DNA from: Eudorina sp. 2006-703-Eu-15
Lineage: Eukaryota; Chlorophyta; Chlorophyceae; Chlamydomonadales; Volvocaceae
Assembly: GCA_003117195.1 (NCBI GenBank)
Contig: BDSI01000111.1
Span: 114,501 to 178,500, forward strand
Direction of reading: 5' to 3'
Length of the DNA stretch: 64,000 bases
Shown here: positions 39,932 through 51,622 of the stretch, in pieces
Position numbering within the stretch: position 1 is the first letter of the stretch
How the letters are laid out: the number at the start of each line of letters is the position of its first letter
Made by a program: the position numbers and the translations under genes
Notes under the pieces: model-generated
The model's database searches: none
Told to the model about the DNA's origin: nothing
The model's input: only the letters and a program-made list of their open reading frames with translations

Positions 39932-41627
39932 GCTCTCTCAGCATTACCAATCCTGGGCACGATTATCGATTGCTTGATGTAAAACAGCGTTGCTATGAAG
40001 ATTTCTCAAAACGTTGTGTTTGTACTGACACAACATGACATGACATGTTGGGTAGGGCCCGCGGGTTCCACTGTTCCATGAATAAAGACTGTTACATAGG
40101 CATGCCCAACTAGCACGGATGCACAGAAACGACCGTGGCACTGAAATGGTACTGGGTGCTGGTCGACCACCGATACGGGCAGCAACAAAAAGGCGTATTA
40201 AGATCCCAGCTTAGAGCTTACAAGGTTGCTCATCGACTTGGCGGTTGCATTTCGCTCTGACGGTTACCTCCGGTTAGCTCCTGTCAGCCCTTGTCAGCCC
40301 CTGTCAGCCGGCTACGAGCGCGAATTGCTTGAACATGGATCAGAGCGACGCATTCTCGCGGGGCGGGGGATGCGCTGCACGAAGGGGCCTGGCGCTGCTC
40401 TTCTTGGAGATCTCTTTGGAGGCGAGGCGAGGAGGGAGCAGGGCGACAGCAAGGTACGACACTCGGTGCGTGCACCTGGACGACGTCATCATCACTGCCT
40501 CACGAGATCATGAGCGTGGGGGGTCTCACGGGGGTGAACGACGTTGTTGTCGTACATACCCTCGCTTAGCCTGCCCGGTTGGCGCCGGGCGGTCAGGGGG
40601 GGAGGTCAGAGGGAGGGGCGCAGCTGCCGCCCGCGCCCATCGACTCGGTGTTTCTCAACACCATCGCTCTATGGCAAGATGTCACGTACGCTGAACCACA
40701 AAGAGAGGTGTGAGTGAAGCAGTGGGCGGGACACGAACACAGCCGTTCCGGGGGATCGCTGCAGTCAGCCGCGGAGTGCCGTCGTGCGGAGTCGTGGGCG
40801 CTGCGGTGCTGCAAGGGCCGTGTGCGTGTGGCGGAGCCATCCTGTCTGTCCGCCGTCTCCGTCAATGTCGGCATTGGGTCGCCATCACGCGCTGCGTGCT
40901 GGGGTCGCCATCACCGCCGCAATCACGGGCGCCTTGGTCGGGGCCCATCCCTGAACTATCATGGACCTACATACCCCACTGCTGCCTGACATCCGACAAT
41001 CTCCCCAAACGTGATGTACGGTAATATGCCTCGTGCTGGCTTTCCGGGGTTGGTCACCATTGACTGGGCATATATAGACGACTTGGGCCCCCTCTCCGGC
41101 CTGCCTGTCCCCCGGGGGCATTCAGTCCGCGCATCCCTCCAGTACAGGCCGCTGGGGTGCGGCGCGGAGCCGTCATCACGTGTTCACGTGTTGTGCCGTA
41201 CTGTTGCAGCGTAGCTATGGTCGTGCTAATACCGGTTGCAGTGGACTCCCAGAGTCTGGAGTCCAGACCCGACCAGGATGGCGGGGCCGCCGATGGGGGC
41301 ACTGCTGCCTCGCGTTGGCGGAACCCTAGGGTTATTACAGTATAGGGCCCTCAGGCCGCTCATGAGCGCTAGCATAGGTAGCCACACACGTAGGTTATCC
41401 CGCAGAGGCGCAACGCACGGGCGTCCGTCCGAAGGGCTCTAATGATGAGCCGTCTAGACACCGCCGCGTAACGCACACAATCTTGCATGGTGGGGTCGTG
41501 ACGGCCGGCGTCGTCTTCTGCTGCCTGTTGAGACCGCTTTGTAGGAAGCGTGCCAGGGCCCCCGCCCCAGCCAGCGTCCTTCCATGAACCCATGCGTGAC
41601 GCCGATTCCGTTTGCAGTGTATGGTTT

Positions 41628-41676
41628 GGTGAGGAGGTTGCTGCTGTCACCGATGACCCGCGAGGTCCACTGCAAC
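41628..41676 (+). repeat. R1 retroposon fragment
   Basis: Diverged copy: GGTGAGGAGG, then CTGTCACCGATGACCCGCGA and GGTCCACTGCAAC. It lacks a clear TAA tail. Confidence 0.6.
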
Positions 41677-42114
41677 ACAGTCCACCCAAAGCGGGACCTG
41701 AGCCGGGGCCGAGCAACTCCCTGCACGCCCGCCGCCGCCCCAGCAGACGCGTCTTATCTCCGGAGGCATCCCTCGAGCCCATCCCACTCATCGGGCAATT
41801 TCCCTCGATTTCCCTGAGTGGATGCACGATATCATCCACCAACGGCCCACCGCACTAACGACCAACCCCCAAATCCCTGAGTGCCGTGTCCTGCTCACGC
41901 TGGCGATGTGGACGTACGCATCCGGCAAACAGCCGGCCCCGAACCTGTCCGGGCCCAGCGTTGCTAGCTTTGCTACGGTCCTCTACGGTGATATACTCTG
42001 CTACGAAGCCAACCTGCTGCTCACCGCCCCGGGTATTGACCGGTTGGGGAAACAACCAAGCCTATTCAGGGACGTTCGGGCCAAAGGCGGCTGGATCAGC
42101 TTCGACCCCCCTCC

Positions 42115-42335
42115 CCTTCGATACGGTCGCGGCGTTGACCGACCCCGAGGACGTGCCACTGGGACAACACCCAGGATGAGGCATGGTTCCGAGAGGCCCC
42201 CTCCCCTTGGGTTGTTCACGGCGCTACCACCCACTTGCTTGGGCGGATGAATGCCTCGAACGTGGATGGTGAATCCGTTATTTCCGCCAGCCGTTGGGGC
42301 TGCTGAGAGGGCGCTGCCAGGGCCGACGTCCTGGC
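42115..42335 (+). repeat. Dispersed repeat R3, copy 2
   Basis: Collinear with 36715-36910 through the shared blocks GACCGACCCC, GATGAGGCAT, CTTGCTTGGG, GGATGGTGAA and AGGGCGCTGCCAGG. Confidence 0.55.
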
Positions 42336-42388
42336 GCCTGCCACCTGTCACCCGCCACGACGCGACCCACGGCCCTTGACCTGCAGCA

Positions 42389-42481
42389 TGCATCAGGTGA
42401 GGAAGCCTCGGCTGTCGCCGGGGCTGTCACCGATGACCCGCGGGGTCCGCTGTAACATCCTTAATAATAATGCATCAGGTG
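42389..42481 (+). mobile_element. R1 retroposon fragment with 11-bp target-site duplication
   Basis: TGCATCAGGTG occurs at 42389-42399 and again at 42471-42481. Between them lies an element of about 71 bp that contains CTGTCACCGATGACCCGCGG and ends TGTAACATCCTTAATAATAA. Flanking direct repeats plus a TAA-rich tail are what insertion of a very 5'-truncated non-LTR element or SINE leaves. Confidence 0.7.
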
Positions 42482-43506
42482 CCGCTTTTGAACTACGGTA
42501 CAGCGGCCCAGTCCTACCGAAAAAATGTAATCTCACAGGGCTGCGAAACCGGGGACCCGAACCATGTCTCTCAGATGCGTACAGTAGGCGCGCGTCACCC
42601 TCCAGATGGGACGACACGGCTGCTCGCACTTCATGTTTTACCTTATACGACGATATCTCACCATACGCAAGCAAGCTAACGTGTATTCCCTTGGCTCGGG
42701 TACATCCCCCCGGGCCGAATTAAATTCCAGAGCACTTTTGTGCTATCGCGGCCACGTCGTGCCCGATTCGCTTCAGTTTAAGCACGAGATGTGATCCAAC
42801 ACCCGGTAAGTTTTGGTAGCGCCGCAAGCAGTGACTTAGTGATTGGCTCGGGGTGAACGGCGTACCATTCAGAGGATAAACGATGCCCAGCAAGACACCT
42901 AAATGGTCGATGCAGGACGACAAGGGACGACATCGGGAACGACCGATTGAACGGACTGAATGACCACGCCTGGGTCTTGGTTTTGTATAGAAATATAGTC
43001 CGAGAATAATAAATTACAGTGCAATAATAGCTGATGCCATGGAGTCGGAGAATGTGGAGAATTGAGCCGTCGCGAATGTTGAGAACGTTTGAGAACGGTT
43101 GAGATACGGGACACTCTGACCTCGACGCGCAAACGGATTGACATGTTATTAATGCTTACTGTCGATCAGCGCGCTTGGTATCCGGCGATCGTTTTGAGCT
43201 AGCGGCGCGAGGCGAACCCTGGCGAACAAGCGTACCCATCTAGGCCAACCCAGAACCTCACAGACAAATATGCTAATAAAATTTAAAATATCCAAAATAG
43301 AGTATACGCAAAACCGAAAACCCGAAAAAAACAGCCCGCCCACGCACGTACGGCGAACCATCTTGCTCATAAGTGAAATCCACATGCAATCTTTTCATTA
43401 AATCATATCCATGCATACTTAGTACATTAAATACTGGCAAGCTACTGGCAACTGAGTGCATTAGCGTTGTTCCGTCGTCAGCCGGCTTGCAGTCACATTG
43501 CTCGCC

Positions 43507-46500
43507 ATGGCGGGAAGCTTGTCGCGGCACCATGCAATCAAGGCATTAATTGCAATTGTAATATTATTTACAGCGACCGCCGCTGGCCGCTCCGTCCGCA
43601 AGCTAGGTGAGATTCCAATGTTTGAATTTAGAATTAGTATCAGACACCATGTACAGCTGTTCCTTGACTATCTACGTTTCCAACAAAACTGCAAGTGCGT
43701 TTTGATCTATTATAAACGAAACACTTTGTAAGCTAAATGAACTGGTACTCCATTGAGCAAGACCGAGTTTCGTGACGGACGTCTTGCTTGGAAATTGCGC
43801 TGTGCGGAAAACCAGCTTGACGGGGAAACTAACCTTGAAGGATACACAATTAATCCTTCAGATGTCATCGATTATGGCGATGGTGCTGCCGTCACATCAT
43901 CTCCACCGCTTGCTCAGCCCCTGCCTTCGGCATCAGCAGGTATGAAACTGCGTGCGCACAGCCGCTCCCGCTCTGTACCGCCGGGTTACAGCATACGTCC
44001 CGCCTGCAGAGCACCTCGAGAAGCCTTTGGCCGCGCCATCTAACACGCTCTTGAACTGCTTGAGCTGCTTGCCTCCTACAGTTCGTATCCATCCTTGCAA
44101 GGCTTTGTGCGCTGCCCTCTCCCCTCACCGCGGCACTGTAGGCGGCGCGGACTACCTCGGCTGCTTCCAGGACTCTTTGCCCCGTGCCCTGTCCAGCTTT
44201 TATGTGTCAGATCCCAACATGACTGTGGGCATGTGTCGCCGGCTCGTGCAGCAAGAAGGTCAGTCTGAGAGGTCCGGTGCGCAACGCAAGGATAGTCCAG
44301 TAAGCTTCATCACATCTAGGAGTATCATTAAAGGATCTTACGTCTAGGAGTATACGGTATGTCGATATCCAGTTGGCGTTCCTGCAGTCTATGGGGTACT
44401 TGAGGGCCCTCGCACCAAATGTGCGTCCCTGGCAGCTTGCCTGCTGCCGTTCCCTGACCCACAGTAACCGGTAACCGGTGGGGTAGCACAGCTCCAATGA
44501 CAGACTCCGGTGATGCGGTCCGTACAATCAATCCCACATGTTTGTCCACGGTTACCAAAGCTACGGCCGCAAGCAAAAGAGGCCAACCCTTTGACCGCCC
44601 ATAGTATAGTACACATTTTCCTTTCACACATGTGCTGCCCTGGGCTTCTTGTTAAACACGTGTGTGCCCTCCGCAAACCATAGCCCCATCATGTCATGGA
44701 GCGCCCGATTGCATACCCGGACCCAACATGCTTGTCGCGTAGCGAGACGCACCGCGCTGGCTCAGCTGGGCGGACAGGCCCGCCGGACGGTCCAGCATCA
44801 GCTAATACGTATAGGATGGGACGCGGGACCAGGTTTCCTTTCCCGCACCGACAGGGGCGCGCCTCCGAGTTGCTGAGGAACGCGCCCTGGGTGCTGCAAG
44901 CACTTGAGGAGGTTGGACAGCGGGCTGCAAGGCGCAGCCCGCTCGGGATGAGCCTCTGCCCAATGCCTCGTTGGGGCACAGCTGTCACCGGCACTTAGTA
45001 AAATGGGGATCGGGCGCGCGCCCTTGGATGAAAGTGAGGGGACAGAGGCCCCTTACGCCCCTCTCCCCCGTATCCGCGGAGAGAAATAGATAACGATACA
45101 CGCACACACAACAGGGCATTGTACCTACCCGAATTTTTGGCCACCCATGCTCAGGCTTGGGTTTCTAGGTATCTGACCTGCCGAGGAATCGCCGTGTCGC
45201 TCTGTGCTGCCCTGCAGGTCTCCCGGTTTTTGGGTTGGAGGCTGGCAGGGATTGCTACGGTGGCTATGATGTCCTGCGCATTCTGACCTCTGGCCGGAGC
45301 ACGGACTGTGGGATGCCGTGCACTGGCAATGCGAGCGAGATTTGCGGTGGCTCCAGGGCCCTAACTGTGTATGCTGCACCGGCAGCACCGCCACCGCCGC
45401 CGCTTGCTCGGTCGACAGGTAATAAGATAGCGCGGGACGATCCTGTCAGTGGTCAAACGAAAAAAACGATTGGCTGTACTTTGAGGAGGGGGTTAAACCG
45501 CGAAAGGTGACCTCGTGCTAAACCGGTACATTTTCAGCGTACGTGTCCCGTTGCACTCCTAACACAAGTGTATGGTGAGGAAGCTTCGGCTGTCACCGAT
45601 GACCCGCGGGCGGGGTCCCCTGTAACATCCTTAATAATAATAATTATTGACACGGCTGAACTGGGACACGACTGGCTTTGCCTCCAGGTTGCTTCGTCGG
45701 TTGCTTTCATGACCGGGCGGACATGCGCGCACTGCCCGACATGTACGTGGAATCTGACTATATGACCATTGAGACCTGCAGGCAGTATGCCCGTGAGCAA
45801 GGTGAGGTTGAGCGATGCGCCGCCGTGCGCCTAGCTACAGACCCTCGGGAAAATGATCTTCCCACTCTTGACGTCTTGAGCAATCACATACTTTTTCACC
45901 ATTGTGAGAAGGCGAAAGTGTGGGTATGGACCGGGTTTGGCTGGTGCTGTCTCCAGGTGGTCCTTACAACCGTGGCAGCAGGATTCCGGCCTCAGCATGC
46001 TGTACAAGTTGTTATTCTCCGTACAGATCATGTCGTACATGTGTTGGGCGCCGCCCGATCATCATACGCAGTCGGTTGGTTGAGACGCATCATTTGGTGA
46101 CTTCTGCTGCGCCCTGGTGCCCCACCGATGTCTGCGGCCAGGGTTTGCGTACTTTGGCGTCGAGGCGGGAAGGCAGTGCTTCATGGGCAACAATCTCACC
46201 CAGGCGTATGAGAACGGAAAGGCCGCAACTTGCGACTGGATGTGCGGAGGCGACTACACGGAAATCTGCGGAGGCGACTGGACCATCAGCATATTCCACA
46301 CGTTGGAGCCTGTGCCGCCGTCACCGCCACCGTCGCCGTCACCGCCGCCCCCAAGCCTACGCAACGGTAAGCGCTCGGGGTCACGAACAGTCCCATGACA
46401 GTGTGTAGAGCAGCGGGTGATTTATGTTCTTCCTGGTGAATGGGGCTTTGCCGGACCTACCCATGAAATGCGCCCCTATCAGTCTGTTCACAATCTCGTT

Positions 46501-48777
46501 TACTCCATTCCAGTGCCTACCTGCCGGCATGTCAACCCTTTGTGATATCCGCTGCTCTGTCCCACGTCCTGGCCCGCACCCCGGCCATTATGGCCACAGA
46601 GTTCCTGCTGGGGTGCTACAACGACTCGACATCTTGGCGTGTGCTCCCAATCAAGCTTGACGAGTCTGAGACGATGACGGCGAGGACGTGCCGTATGGCG
46701 GCGCGCCGACTGGGTGAGTCGGTACCTGCCGGATCAGTGTCTGTGCTGTACTGAAGATTGGCTGATGACCATTATGATGATACTGAGGTGCGGCGACTGG
46801 GCATTGCAACAATTTGTGAAATCAGCACAACTGCCAAGTGACTGCTGAATGGTGCCGTACTCTTGGATAAGTTGTAAGGTCATTGGTCCTTTATTCCTTT
46901 GCATATGCCCATACCGGCTTCGCGCATTTTGTTTTTCCTTTCATGTCACAAGTTGAGATGCTGTGCGCCGCCGTGATCTCTGTTGGTGCAGGTCTGAGTC
47001 TGTACGGCGTTGAGGCGGGCCGGGAGTGTTACGGCGGTGATGACTTCGCCCGTGCCACGTCCTTGGGGTCCAGCACAGGATGCGACTGGCCCTGCACCGG
47101 CGATGATTGCGAGGTCTGCGGGGGAGCTTTGGCCATATTGATTTACACTACGAACATCTCGCCAAAGACTCCGCCAGCGATCACGTGGCCGTCACCGGCC
47201 CCCGTGAGCTCGTCCCCGCCGTCCCCGCCAACATACACGCCGGCCTTCGTGTACTCGCCGCCCAGCCCGCCTACGGCCCCCGCCTACGGCGACCAGCCGT
47301 CGCCGCCGTCGCCACGGTGGCGTAACTCTCCGATGTGGCCCAACTCAGACTACGTGCCTCCTTCGCCCCTGCTGTCGCCGCCATTTGATATTGTGCTGCC
47401 GCCATTGTACGCACCTCCTCCCTCGCCGTCTTTTGGTAGGTTGGTCACTAACTGTGTGTTGGTACCTAGTAGGTGGGGTCGGATTGGGTATTTAACTATT
47501 CATGTCATAGGAACCGTTATAGGTTGGACCCGAGTCCCGACCGGGCGTTCCAACGGGCCCAGATAGCTCGTAGGCGCCTCATGTTATGCAACGTATGCAG
47601 CTTTCTGAGAATCAGCCGACTTCATGGTTCGGCGAGACATGCTAGATAGGGCTGGTTTTAAGATGCTCCGTTCGCTGCCCGAATCCCCAGCGGCACGGCG
47701 ACAGCCCCTGTCGTTGACGAGGCGGACTGCAGGCCTTATTATCAAGGATGTTACAGCGGGTCATCGGTGACAGCCAACGGCGACAGCAGGCATGCATGCG
47801 CTCGAGATCGACGTGTCGATACGTTTGCGAAATGCATTATGCTGCATCCAAGGTCCACGACTGGCGCATCCGTCCGGCCCATGCTATCTCACCATGTCCT
47901 TGTCTCACCCGCCTTTTATTCCACCTATACCTCCGTCGTCGTTGAAATGGCTTCTGTCGGATGCCGTACCCCGCCCGGAACAGAGTCGTACCGGCTGCCG
48001 GAGAGCCTCATGCCCGAGTCGGCCTATTTCGACGCGGCGTTTGGCGTTCAGGATTACTCGGATGCGATTTACGACAGCGATTATGTTCTCTTTTGGGACG
48101 AAGCCGCCGCTGCGTCATCGGGCAGCCCCGGCACCCGCCTCTGGCTCGAGGGCAAGTGCTTGCTGAACCGCCCGAGCCGCTACGCTCCGCCGGCTGCGGC
48201 CCGAGCGGGTCCCTCGATCCGCTTTGACGGGGAGACCTGCTACGGAGTCGCGCGGAACAGCGACCTGAGGAACTGGGATTCGTCCCCTAATGGCGCGTTC
48301 ACAGCTGTCTGGGTTGGTCGTTTCAGTCCGGCGCGGGCGTGGGGCGAGCAGACGCTGATGATGCTCAGCCGCACCCCCGAAGACTTTGACCAGGAGCTGT
48401 ACTGGACGAACCAGCAGGCGTTCATCTATTCGGGTGAAACGGGTTTTGGGATGGGTTCTGCCCTGGAGTCATCACCAGCTGGGGAGTGGACGATGCATGT
48501 GCTCTCTCGGAGCCCGGCCAGCGCCGAGGTGTCGTACTTCGTGTACGGCCAGTCGAGTACGGAGGTTGAACGGTGGCGTTTTGTGAGCAACGGTTGCGTG
48601 ATCCAGCCCGACAATTTGGTCGTGGGCGGCGACTTCAGGGACAACAACAAGTTTTTCAAGGGTGATTTGGCTGCCGTACTAGTGTACAACAGGAAACTCA
48701 CCGAGGCCGAGATTCGTGCGCTGGCGGTGTTTTACAGCCCGCGGTTTGGCTGGGCGCCGCCCGCGAGCTCATCCTGA
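43507..48777 (+). CDS. Secreted WSC-domain protein with C-terminal LamG/ConA-like domain (WSC-A)
   Basis: Nine exons: 43507-43606, 43862-43939, 44142-44258, 45218-45418, 45688-45801, 46142-46366, 46600-46713, 46992-47435 and 47984-48777, giving 728 aa. All eight introns are phase 1. A signal peptide is clear (hydrophobic LIAIVILFTATAA, likely cut near residue 26). Three WSC domains follow at about 60-160, 166-265 and 279-375. Each has a first half with G-C-(Y/F)-x-D, MT and C-R, and a second half with GxEAG-x-x-C and C-x-G-x-x-x-[14 protein letters not shown]-rich linkers follow each domain, the longest at about 375-464. Residues 465-728 resemble a LamG/ConA-like lectin fold, with [28 protein letters not shown] and [11 protein letters not shown] domains bind carbohydrate in other families, so an extracellular-matrix or cell-wall role is likely but inferred. 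A paralog in opposite orientation starts 2.8 kb downstream. Confidence 0.87.
44680..45010. other. Inserted-looking sequence in WSC-A intron 3
   Basis: Intron 3 (44259-45217) is ~960 bp, longer than its neighbours. It holds a more G+C-rich block ending with the adjacent near-palindrome GGGCTGCAAGGCGCAGCCC around 44923-44942. No TE protein was recognised. Confidence 0.3.
45574..45650 (+). repeat. R1 retroposon fragment in WSC-A intron 4
   Basis: GGTGAGGAAGCTTCGGCTGT then CACCGATGACCCGCGGGCGG and TGTAACATCCTTAATAATAA, followed by another TAA unit. Confidence 0.7.
47522..47582 (+). repeat. R2 retroelement 3'-end fragment in WSC-A intron 8
   Basis: GGTTGGACCCGAGTCCCGAC then CGGGCGTTCCAACGGGCCCA and GATAGCTCGTAGGCGCCTC. 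Aligns with 50415-50480. Confidence 0.7.
47736..47776 (-). repeat. R1 retroposon fragment in WSC-A intron 8, reverse
   Basis: Plus strand reads TTATTATCAAGGATGTTACA then GCGGGTCATCGGTGACAGCC: the reverse complement of R1 with a few bases missing. Confidence 0.65.
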
Positions 48778-48946
48778 ATCAGGGTACGTCCCACGCAATC
48801 AATCTGACAGGCGTGGTTTTACTCATTCATGCGCGGTGGGCTGTGCCACCCCTGAGCTGCGAGGTAGGTGTATGTGCCAAGCACCCCCACCCTCGAGACG
48901 CAGTGATGTCGTGTATGACCTGTGTCGTGAACGCAACCGTGCGTTG

Positions 48947-48997
48947 CAAGGTGGACCCTGAGTCCTGCCTGACCGGGCGATCCAACGGGCCCAGCGT
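48947..48997 (+). repeat. R2 fragment
   Basis: AAGGTGGACCCTGAGTCCTG then CCTGACCGGGCGATCCAACG and GGCCCAGCG, a diverged copy of the R2 end just after WSC-A. Confidence 0.6.
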
Positions 48998-49566
48998 CAT
49001 TGCTAGCACTCGTGAGGTACTCTGTCTCCACTTCGTTGGTAGCACTAGTATTGCGTGTGTTGGGCGGGAGTTTTCAGGATGAGGTGTTGCTGCCGCACGC
49101 AGGCTGATATTGAGTGTTGAGCTACCTAACCTATCCCCTCGGTGGAAATGCCATAGCTTTTCTACTGAGGGCCTCTTGTGCATTATTGAGACCGGTGCCC
49201 AGAGCTAGCTAGCACGAATCGCTCGCAGAGTTGTGAAGTAGCGCACTTGTCCATTGGTTGAATTGAACGAATGGCTGTATTAGAAACGCAATTGACCCTT
49301 GGTTGGAACGAATGTTTCGGCTCCCACAAGAATTGTCGAACCAGGAGGACGTTGGCGCCTGCTTACCTTCGTTGGGATGTTGACTTATTGACTGTTGAGC
49401 GTCGGTCCGGGGGGTGGGGCTGTGTGCGGCGCAGGAGCTGCACGTAGGGCGGTGACACAGATCGGACCAATCGGACGAGGGGAATAAGTAGACCAGAAAG
49501 TGTGACCCGCTGATGGTTGAGAGTGTGTATGAATGCCAGCGCCAATGCTGGACTGTTGTTGTCCTT

Positions 49567-49618
49567 GTTATTAATGATGTCGTAATGGCTGGATCCCGCG
49601 GGTCATTGGTGACAGCCG
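49567..49618 (-). repeat. R1 fragment, reverse
   Basis: Plus strand TTATTAATGATGTCGTAATG then GATCCCGCGGGTCATTGGTG and ACAGCC, a diverged reverse copy with the tail at its left. Confidence 0.55.
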
Positions 49619-50144
49619 TAGTGCAGTCTCCTGTCCTTAGCCATGGCCGACATTGTTGGGCGCGTGTTCGTTCCCGGGTCTGCCAGGTCCTCCCCGGTGC
49701 GTGTGTGGCTTCATATCAGCTTTGTGTGGCTGCCAGCGATGCATGCGGGTGCTGCACAAGTTGGCAAAGAAGCTGACCGAACGACGCACCGGCGAGACGG
49801 GCAAGAGATGTGCGGCGGGTTGCTTGACGACGGACATTTGTTGTGTTGATTCGGAAGAAGGCTATTATTGGCCGTTTCAGAACTGTCTTTAATTGCTGGC
49901 AGATTGTGTCACTGACGGATACGTCTCATCCGGACGGATACAGCTTCTGTGGGTATTGCTTTGATTTCTTCCTCGGCATTTTTTTCTTTTCCTCTTGCCT
50001 GACAAGACTTCGCTGTGCATGGTCGTTGCGTCCTGAGGTGGGTGCAGCGTCGCGCAGCGTAAATGCTTGCGCGCTATCCCATCTACCCACACTCGCGTTT
50101 AGATGTCGCGTGCAGCTGGGGCTGGGGCGGAAACGCGTGTAAGA

Positions 50145-50249
50145 CACGGGATACGGGTCCACCTTGTTATGAAATTCACCACGTTAAATATTTTTCGCGT
50201 ACTATCAACGGATCCTATGCGTCCAGAATCAGGGTCCACCTTGCAATAG
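50145..50249 (-). repeat. Two short R2 3'-terminal fragments
   Basis: GGATACGGGTCCACCTTGTTATG at 50148-50170 and CAGGGTCCACCTTGCAAT at 50232-50249, both in reverse orientation relative to 47522. Confidence 0.5.
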
Positions 50250-50414
50250 CCCAGTTTGTAGGCAAGGCTGTCGCTGTCGCCGACGGATTCCAATACGGTA
50301 CGGCTGACAGATAGACAGAAGTAACTGATCGAGATTATCGATGTGCGCCGAAAGCTGAAGCTGGCTCACAGAAATTCATATAACATGGCGATAGGAAGAA
50401 GGTTATTAATTAAC

Positions 50415-51350
50415 CGTTACAAGGTGGACCCGTATCCCGACCGGGTGTTCCAACGGGCCCAGATAGCTCGTAGGTGCCTCGTCTCATCAACCCCTACCAA
50501 GGACTGCGCACCCATCCTCCATCACCCGCGGGGGGGTCACGCAGCCATACCGGCCACTACACCAGGTTACCAGCGCGCCAGGATTGCCTCTAGGGTCCAG
50601 GGCGCCCACAGCAGCCCCCATTACAGGCCCAAACTCTTCCCGCAGCGAGCGCGCAACAAAGCAGTCCCAGAACAAGTGGCGCCGAATCCAGCACGCGCGC
50701 TGCCCATTCCTTGATATACAGGGGCCCCACACGCTACGGGCACGTCACGGCCGCTCGCAGGCTGGCACCGCGCTCCCTCGTGGCGTGATGACTGGTGAGC
50801 GACCAAGCAAGGGAAAGCCCGCGATGCCATGCAACGTGAGCCACCAGAGTGCGTGGTTCCTTGTGGTAGTTCTCCCATCGCAGCGGCGGTGGCACCGGCC
50901 GGCGGACGCGCCCCCGGCACCCAGCGGTAGGTCGTAGGCAGCGAGCCGGCAGAGGGGGTGCACTGCAACTAAACGGCGAAGGTGGCGCAGGGCGAGCGCT
51001 GGCCAGGGCGGATCGGCTGGGAGATCAAAGGCCACAGCCCCCCATCACACACCGAACCGCTCGCTGTCACAGAATACATGCCGGGCGCGGACGTGCGCGC
51101 GCAACGGCAAGAGGCCGAAGCACCAAAGCACGGGCGGCAGGGCCAGGAGCGACGAGCGAGGCAGGGGAACATAATGAGTCTCGATACCATGATAAAACAC
51201 TGGCCGGTGCGCCAAGGTGCTGCTTTGCACCACCCGCCATTCCTAGCTAGGCGTGTACCTATCTTGTACGATAGCCACCTACCGCCGTGTTGCCAGCAGC
51301 AAGTCTGCTCGCGTACAAGTGTGGGACATACACGCATATGCAGGTGACCT
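50415..51350 (-). mobile_element. 5'-truncated, decayed LINE-type retrotransposon (defines R2)
   Basis: On the minus strand, ~51350 to 50600 is G+C-rich and shows broken coding typical of the C-terminal part of a LINE polyprotein. One example is IRRHLFWDCFVARSLREEF near 50640-50690, the His/Cys region after the reverse transcriptase. Frames shift repeatedly, so it is not functional. Its last ~175 bp (50415-50590) are found again at 61070-61248 with high identity. Both end CGGGTCCACCTTGTAACG, which defines the 3' terminus of this family. Confidence 0.65.
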
Positions 51351-51622
51351 TGACGTGCATGTCTGCGGCAGCGCGCAATATTTCGTTGCCCAACTAACTA
51401 ACTAATCAACTACCGGCACCTATATACAGTACACAAGGCGAATAAGGCACCTATCTAGTACCGCCCGAAACCAACGGACTACAACCGACCCTTCTGCAGA
51501 CTGCAACGTCTACTTGGGCTCAGGTGAAGGGATTTGTGCGTGGTGGGGGCCGGGCGGAGGCGGCTGTGGCGATGGCGGAGGCGATTACAATGATGGCGGT
51601 GATGGCGGAGGCGGCGGCGGCA

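Larger units (their letters stand above)
39932..43506. other. Gap between the ankyrin gene and WSC-A
   Basis: About 3.6 kb with retroposon fragments R1 (41628-41676, 42396-42471) and repeat R3 (42115-42335). Frames such as 40329-40694 show no recognised domain and may be TE debris. The last ~500 bp are A+T-richer (43000-43500) and probably hold the WSC-A promoter. Confidence 0.45.
48778..51622. other. Interval between the convergent WSC-A and WSC-B genes
   Basis: Holds both 3' flanks plus R1 and R2 fragments and a decayed LINE piece (listed separately). No other gene recognised. A TGTAA on the minus strand lies about 36 bp past the WSC-B stop (51584-51588), which is very close for a polyadenylation signal. 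Confidence 0.5.
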
